From assembly GCA_900313545.1 (NCBI GenBank), contig OMRS01000064.1:1-10207 (forward strand): DNA of 10,207 bases. The letters run 5' to 3'. Source of the DNA: an uncultured Eubacteriales bacterium. Its GTDB lineage: Bacteria > Bacillota_A > Clostridia > Christensenellales > Aristaeellaceae. The notes under the pieces were generated by a model. It did no database searches. It saw nothing but the letters and a program-made list of their open reading frames with translations, and was not told the DNA's origin. Position 1 is the stretch's first letter. Every line of letters starts with the position of its first letter. This document shows, piece after piece, positions 5,596-10,207 of the stretch. A program made the position numbers and the translations under genes.

Positions 5596-8313
5596 ATGGC
5601 CGTTTCTGAGTCTACCCGCCGGAGTTCCCCCAAATCCTCCGGTCACCGTCATTCCTTCTTCAAGCCCCGTACCGGCTTTCCCAATTTTGTCATCTCCGTG
5701 CTGGTCCAGGCCATTCGCATCGCCATCGTCCTGATCCTGTGCGCGGGGCTGGCCCTGTGCGGCCTGGTGGCCGGCATCGCCAAGACCTATGTGGACACCG
5801 CGCCCGTGCTGGACCTGGCCGCGCTGGACGCCCAGGACCGCACCTCCTTCATCTACGATGCTGAAGGCAACCTGATCACCGACTACAAGGGCACCGAGGA
5901 CCGGATCATGGTCTCCATCGCGGAGATCCCCGAAACCCTGCAGAATGCCTTCATCGCCTGCGAGGATGCCCGCTTTTTTGACCACAACGGCATCGACATC
6001 AAGCGCATCGTCGGCGCGTTTTTGTCCAACTTCTCCGGCGGCTCCACCCAGGGCGGGTCCACCATCACCCAGCAGCTGATCAAGCAGACCCTGCTCTCCA
6101 GCGAACAGTCCTACAAGCGCAAGCTCCAGGAGGCCTACCTGGCCATGCAGCTGGAAACCCGCTACACCAAGGCGCAGATCCTGGAAAGCTATCTCAACAC
6201 CATCTTTCTGGGCGGCAGCTATTACGGGATCAAGGTGGCCGCCAACGGCTATTTCGGCAAGGAGCTCAGCCAGCTGACCCTGCGGGAGTGCGCCATGCTG
6301 GCCGGCCTGACGCGAAGCCCCAACTATTACAATCCCCGCGCCAATTTCTACACCCGCCGCAGCGCCGACGGCTCCAGCGCATCCATCACCAACAACCGCA
6401 CGGACTATGTGCTGCGGAAGATGTATGAAAACGGCATGATCTCCCTGCGGGAATACCAGACCGCCCTCAATCCGGACACCGCCCAGGTGCTCGAAAAGAG
6501 TCCCGCCTCCACGGGCATCTACCGCTATCCCCATTATGTGGAATATGCCATTCAGGATGTCATCGACACCTTCCTGGCCATCAACGGCCTGCCGGACACC
6601 TCCGAGAACCGCTACCGCATGGAGCAGGAGCTGCGCACCGGCGGATACCGGGTGTACCTGTGCATCGACACCCAGATGCAGTCCCTTCTTGAGGAAACCC
6701 TGGCGTCATGGACCAGCTATCCCCGCCTGCGGGACCCTTCCGATGCCATCTACCAGCAGAAGAACGCCGACGGCTCCTACACGGAGATCGAGCAGCCCCA
6801 GGCCGCAGCCGCCATTTTCGACTACCGCACCGGCGAGCTCAAAGCCATCGTGGGCGGGCGGACCACCCCCACCGCCCGCAAAACCCTGAACCGGGCCACG
6901 GACATGATCATGCCGGTAGGCTCCTCCATCAAACCCATCGCCGTCTACGGCCCCGCCCTGGATCTGGGCGCCTCCCCTGCCTCCGTCGCCTACAACATGC
7001 CCGTGCCCATCGACGGCTGGAACGACAACAACGGAAAACCCAGCTGGCCCAAGAACTACGGGGGCGGCGGCTATACCGGCCCCCAGTCCTTCCGCAACGC
7101 CATCAAGAAGTCCGTCAACACCTCCGCCGCCGATGTGCTGCAGACCTACGTGGGCGTGGGAAGGTCGGTGGACTATCTCCACCTGCTGGGGATCCCCGAC
7201 TGCAACATCAATGCGGATCCCTACGGCCTGGCCCTGGGAAGCTCCGGCATCACCCCGGTGCAGATGGCGGTGGCCTTTGGCACCATTGCCAACAAGGGCG
7301 TCTATCAGCAGCCCCTGTCCTTCTCCCGGATTCTGGACAGCAGCGGCAACCTGGTGGTGGACATGCACCAGCAGCAGGAGCGCCACCAGTCCTTCAAAGC
7401 CTCCACCTGCTTCCTGCTGGTGGACATGCTCAAGGACGCCGTGGCCAGCGGCACCGGCACCAAGGCCAAGATTTCCGGGCAGATCGTGGCCGGAAAGACC
7501 GGCACCAACTCCGACAGCCGGGGCGTGTTCTTTGCGGGCATGACCGGCTGGTATTCCTCCGCCGTATGGATCGGCCATGACAGCTACAAGCCCCTGTCCT
7601 CCAAGGCCACCGGCGGCAACGCCGCGGCGCCCCTGTGGCAGGCTTACATGCAGAAGATCCACAGCGCCAAGGGGCTCGCTTCCCGGGAGATCATCGACGG
7701 CACCCCGGAAAACTACAACCTGGTGCGCATCACCACCTGCGGCGTTTCCGGCCAGCTGGCCACCGACGCGTGCTACCACGATGTCAACGGTTACAAGACC
7801 ATCACCGATTACTGGGACCGGGATACCGTTCCGACCACCTACTGCTCCATGCACCGCGCGGTTCCCATCTGCACGGAGAGCGGCCTCATCGCCTCCAGTT
7901 ACTGTCCGGAAGCGCTGGTGGAAAACAAGGGCATTGTGCTCATTCCCAGGGGGCATCCTTTGTACAACTACCTGGACAGCTACGGCGATACGATCCGGGA
8001 ATACCTGGGACAGTTCGCCTCCCTGCGCTCCAACAATGACATCAACAGCCACATCTGCCAGATTCACAACGAGTATACCGCCATGAACGGCACCGACAAC
8101 GTGAGTCTTGAACAGCAGGCCTATGACCTGACCATTCAGGCCTACCAGCTGGCCGGCGCCTCCCCCGGGCTCAGCAATGACCAGCGCAGGCAGATCAACA
8201 CCGCCATCAGCGCGGTGCAGACCCTGCTGTCCATCCAGCCCGTCGATACCGGTTCCCTGCAGGCTGCCACGGACAATCTGAGAAACCAGCTGTCCGCGGC
8301 GGGACTGCTCTGA
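5596..8313 (+). CDS. Class A penicillin-binding protein (GT51 transglycosylase / transpeptidase)
   Basis: This 905-aa bifunctional enzyme polymerises lipid II into glycan strands and cross-links the stem peptides outside the membrane. After a basic N-terminus there is one membrane anchor at about 31-62. The GT51 domain shows EDARFFDHNG (123-132, catalytic E123), GGSTITQQLIKQ (153-164) and the second Glu region LAMQLETRY (182-190). The transpeptidase has SSIK (nucleophile S443, K446), SVN (506-508) and KTGT (634-637), so both activities should be intact. About 215 residues follow, with six cysteines (715, 726, 750, 759, 770, 821) and a helical tail from about 837. The chosen ATG has GGAGG 4 nt upstream. 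Upstream in-frame ATGs at 5509 and 5575 lack ribosome sites, and the first precedes the candidate promoter's -10. The gene has its own terminator. Firmicutes carry several class A PBPs, so I give no specific symbol. Confidence 0.96.
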   Translation: MAVSESTRRSSPKSSGHRHSFFKPRTGFPNFVISVLVQAIRIAIVLILCAGLALCGLVAGIAKTYVDTAPVLDLAALDAQDRTSFIYDAEGNLITDYKGTEDRIMVSIAEIPETLQNAFIACEDARFFDHNGIDIKRIVGAFLSNFSGGSTQGGSTITQQLIKQTLLSSEQSYKRKLQEAYLAMQLETRYTKAQILESYLNTIFLGGSYYGIKVAANGYFGKELSQLTLRECAMLAGLTRSPNYYNPRANFYTRRSADGSSASITNNRTDYVLRKMYENGMISLREYQTALNPDTAQVLEKSPASTGIYRYPHYVEYAIQDVIDTFLAINGLPDTSENRYRMEQELRTGGYRVYLCIDTQMQSLLEETLASWTSYPRLRDPSDAIYQQKNADGSYTEIEQPQAAAAIFDYRTGELKAIVGGRTTPTARKTLNRATDMIMPVGSSIKPIAVYGPALDLGASPASVAYNMPVPIDGWNDNNGKPSWPKNYGGGGYTGPQSFRNAIKKSVNTSAADVLQTYVGVGRSVDYLHLLGIPDCNINADPYGLALGSSGITPVQMAVAFGTIANKGVYQQPLSFSRILDSSGNLVVDMHQQQERHQSFKASTCFLLVDMLKDAVASGTGTKAKISGQIVAGKTGTNSDSRGVFFAGMTGWYSSAVWIGHDSYKPLSSKATGGNAAAPLWQAYMQKIHSAKGLASREIIDGTPENYNLVRITTCGVSGQLATDACYHDVNGYKTITDYWDRDTVPTTYCSMHRAVPICTESGLIASSYCPEALVENKGIVLIPRGHPLYNYLDSYGDTIREYLGQFASLRSNNDINSHICQIHNEYTAMNGTDNVSLEQQAYDLTIQAYQLAGASPGLSNDQRRQINTAISAVQTLLSIQPVDTGSLQAATDNLRNQLSAAGLL

Positions 8314-8320
8314 TTCCATC

Positions 8321-8348
8321 GCATCCCTCTGCGGGGGGATGCTTTTTT
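8321..8348 (+). terminator. Intrinsic terminator after the class A PBP gene
   Basis: GCATCCCTC and GGGGGATGC can form a 9-bp stem (one G-U pair) closed by the tetraloop TGCG, directly followed by six T residues (8343-8348). It begins 7 bp after the PBP stop. The Shine-Dalgarno site of the next gene starts 2 nt after the T tract, so it also sits in the leader of the downstream pair. Confidence 0.9.
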
Positions 8349-8364
8349 CAAGGAGTGAACGGTC

Positions 8365-8760
8365 ATGTCTTCTTCATCCCCCGGACGCCTGCGGGCCTGC
8401 GCCCTGGCGGTGCTGCTTCTGCTGGTCCTTCTGGTCTGCGTGCTCCCCCGGTTCCTTCCCGGTGCATCCACCTTCTTCGGCGTGCTGGATGCGGACGGGA
8501 ACCCCCTGACCCATGTTCCTCTGGGCAGCGGCGATCTGGAGGTCGGCATCAGCAGCACCTACGTGGGCATTTTCCCCAGGATGCGGCTGCTCATCAACGG
8601 GGAGGACGCCGGAGATGTCCACGCGGGCGAGGTCACTCCCCTGACCCTGCCTGCATCCTGGTTCGAAACTCCCGGCACCATGGAATTCATCCTGGAATAC
8701 CGTCTGCTGCCCGGGGTGACGGTCAGAAGCAATTCTGCGCTGATTGAGGTAGGAACATGA
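8365..8760 (+). CDS. Small membrane-anchored protein of unknown function, coupled to the LtaS-like gene
   Basis: I do not recognise this 131-aa protein. It has a short N-terminus with two Arg, a strongly hydrophobic segment at about 12-28, and then roughly 100 residues that alternate polar and hydrophobic positions with few long helices. This looks like a small beta-sandwich exposed outside the membrane. The hydrophobic segment could be an anchor or an uncleaved signal peptide; no lipobox cysteine context is evident. AGGAG lies 9 nt upstream of the ATG. Its stop overlaps the start of the following sulfatase gene as ATGA, so the two are probably translated together and may work together. The PBP terminator lies directly upstream, so expression depends on readthrough or on a promoter inside the end of the PBP gene. 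It is real by start context, coupling and composition. Confidence 0.8.
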   Translation: MSSSSPGRLRACALAVLLLLVLLVCVLPRFLPGASTFFGVLDADGNPLTHVPLGSGDLEVGISSTYVGIFPRMRLLINGEDAGDVHAGEVTPLTLPASWFETPGTMEFILEYRLLPGVTVRSNSALIEVGT

Positions 8761-10207
8761 ACAGATCTTCCCGGGAGACCCCCCTGCGGCACTGGCTCCT
8801 GGCGGCCGTCCTGCTGCTTGAAAACGCGCTGCTGGCCACCCTCCTTTGTGAAGGCATCCTGCGCGGAGGGCTGAACGCCTCCCTGCTGTGGATCTTCGCC
8901 AATCCCCTGTATGCCCTGCTGGAGACCGTCCAGATTTTCCTCCTGTCGCTGCTTTTCCTGCTGCTGACCGGGCGTCCGTCCCTTGCCATGGGCGTTTCAG
9001 GCCTCCTGCCCGGAATCATCGCCCTTGTCAGCGTCTTCAAGCTGCAGCTTCGGGACGAGACCCTGGTGTTCATGGATTTTTTCCAGATCAGGGAAGGCCT
9101 CAGCGCCGGCTCCCAGTTTTCTCTGCGTCCGGACCGGCAGACCCTGCTCCTGCTGGCCCTGCTGATTTTTCCCGCCCTGCTGTCCTTCGGGCTCCGGCTT
9201 TGCGCAAAACCCCTGCGCCGCATCCTCTGCGGCCTCCTCTCCCTCGGACTTCTGATTCTGACCGGTTTCGTTTCCCTGGACCGCTACATCACCGTCGTCT
9301 TCCAGGAAAAGCAGTGGATGGAGTTCAACGGGGTCACCGGCGGCTTTCTGTGTTCCATTCCCCGAAAGCCTTCACCGCCGAAGGGCTACAGTCAGGAAGC
9401 TGTAAGGGAAGCCCTCTCCGGCAGCGCTTCCGCCTCCATCCCTCCAAAGTCCCTTCCGGACATCTGGTTTATCATGTGCGAAAGCCTCTATGATCCCCTC
9501 CGCCTGCCGGACATCTCTGTGGACACGGACCCTCTTCCCAACCTTCGCGCCCTGCAGAAGGAGGGCTGGGGAGGCGGGCTTTCCGTCAGCCAGTACGGGG
9601 GCGGGACCGCCCAGACGGAGTACGAGGTGCTCACCGGCTACCGGGCCCGTGACCTGTCCGGCACCGCCTACGTCAGCCCCGTCGCCCTGCAGGCGGACAT
9701 GGCCACCCTGCCCACACAGCTGCGCGCTCTGGGCTACCGCACCACCGCCATCCATCCCGGCGAGCCCGACTTTTACCAGCGTGCCTCCGCTTATCCAAAG
9801 CTGGGATTTGACGCTTCTCTGTTTCGTCCCGACTTTGATGAGCCCATTCCCCACTTTGGCGGCCATCCGGCTGATTCCTGGCTGTTTGAGCAGCTGGCCG
9901 CCCGGCACGAAGCCTCCGAAAGGAATCAGGAGGGGCCGGTCTTTTCCTATATCATTACCTATCAGAATCACGCTCCCTACTCCTCCCGGGACATTCCGGA
10001 TCTCCTGAGCGCCAGTGCCGGCGGCCGGGAATCGGCTGCCGCCTCCGGGTTTGTCAGCGGCATCCGCGAAACGGACCGCGCCGTCGGGGAACTCATGCGT
10101 CGTCTGCGCGCCTCCTCCCGGCCGGTGGTGGTGGTGCTCTTTGGCGACCATGCCCCCTCATTTTCCTCGGTGGGTTCCTCTCTTGGAACCAGGCTGGAGG
10201 ACATCCA
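8757..10207 (+). CDS. LTA synthase family sulfatase (alkaline phosphatase superfamily; partial, 3' end outside window)
   Basis: This frame is open from the ATG overlapping the previous stop to the right edge, giving 483 residues of an incomplete protein. Hydrophobic segments at about 12-33, 42-71, 76-95, 128-147 and 154-174 indicate an N-terminal membrane domain, followed by an extracellular catalytic domain. That domain shows IWFIMCESLYD (236-246, metal ligand E242), QYGGGTAQTEYEVLTGYRA (279-297, likely nucleophile T284), YQNHAPY (402-408) and LFGDHAP (461-467, metal ligands D464 and H465). These are the hallmarks of LtaS-type enzymes, which transfer glycerol phosphate from phosphatidylglycerol to build lipoteichoic acid. 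Related members modify glycans or other polymers with phosphoglycerol, so the exact product is uncertain. GAGG lies 7 nt upstream of the ATG within the previous gene. Together with the upstream PBP it places this region in envelope synthesis. Confidence 0.9.
   Translation, partial: MNRSSRETPLRHWLLAAVLLLENALLATLLCEGILRGGLNASLLWIFANPLYALLETVQIFLLSLLFLLLTGRPSLAMGVSGLLPGIIALVSVFKLQLRDETLVFMDFFQIREGLSAGSQFSLRPDRQTLLLLALLIFPALLSFGLRLCAKPLRRILCGLLSLGLLILTGFVSLDRYITVVFQEKQWMEFNGVTGGFLCSIPRKPSPPKGYSQEAVREALSGSASASIPPKSLPDIWFIMCESLYDPLRLPDISVDTDPLPNLRALQKEGWGGGLSVSQYGGGTAQTEYEVLTGYRARDLSGTAYVSPVALQADMATLPTQLRALGYRTTAIHPGEPDFYQRASAYPKLGFDASLFRPDFDEPIPHFGGHPADSWLFEQLAARHEASERNQEGPVFSYIITYQNHAPYSSRDIPDLLSASAGGRESAAASGFVSGIRETDRAVGELMRRLRASSRPVVVVLFGDHAPSFSSVGSSLGTRLEDI

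Noticed and set aside
6706..8319. A 537-codon minus-strand open frame opposite the transpeptidase half of the PBP gene.
   Set aside because: It is a Gly/Val/His-rich mirror of the PBP coding frame, which has clear catalytic motifs. The same holds for the 329-codon frame at 5545-6534.
9372..10151. A 259-codon minus-strand open frame near the right end.
   Set aside because: It is opposite the LtaS-like catalytic domain, whose plus-strand motifs (GGGTAQTE, GDHAP) are clear and whose frame runs uninterrupted to the edge.

Overview
The window looks like a chromosomal segment from a high-GC member of the Firmicutes, most likely a clostridial lineage. G+C is clearly above 60% by eye and Shine-Dalgarno sites are strong (GGAGG type). 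The tilS-hpt-ftsH order is the classic Firmicutes arrangement. The VanW/YoaR-type protein, the class A penicillin-binding protein with a Cys-containing C-terminal extension and the LTA-synthase-like sulfatase also fit that phylum. The exact genus cannot be told from this sequence. Base composition and codon style look uniform, and I see no insertion sequence, phage gene, tRNA, rRNA or CRISPR array.

Layout. Positions 1-5265 hold a tightly packed minus-strand operon, read from right to left. Its genes are tilS (tRNA-Ile lysidine synthetase), hpt (hypoxanthine phosphoribosyltransferase), ftsH (membrane AAA+ zinc protease), a PHP-domain phosphoesterase, and the N-terminal part of a VanW/YoaR-type membrane protein that runs off the left edge. 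Genes overlap by 4 bp (tilS/hpt), are 24 bp apart (hpt/ftsH), or overlap by 8 bp (ftsH/PHP and PHP/VanW). Four of the five starts are GTG or TTG with good ribosome binding sites. Positions 5266-5595 form a 330-bp divergent control region with a convincing promoter facing tilS, a plausible one facing right, and several short inverted and direct repeats.

Positions 5596-8313 on the plus strand encode a full bifunctional class A penicillin-binding protein (GT51 plus transpeptidase), closed by a strong intrinsic terminator. Immediately after it come a 131-aa single-span membrane protein of unknown function and, overlapping it by 4 bp (ATGA), an LTA-synthase-family sulfatase cut by the right edge.

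Together, the left operon covers tRNA modification, purine salvage, membrane proteolysis, nucleotide or RNA turnover, and possibly a cell-wall-associated protein. The right side covers peptidoglycan polymerisation and probably anionic glycopolymer (teichoic-acid-type) synthesis. Most of this is ordinary housekeeping and envelope biology. I see no clearly new system. The least explained items are the small protein coupled to the LtaS-like enzyme, the repeat-rich divergent region, and short in-frame repeats in the C-terminal tails of FtsH and TilS.
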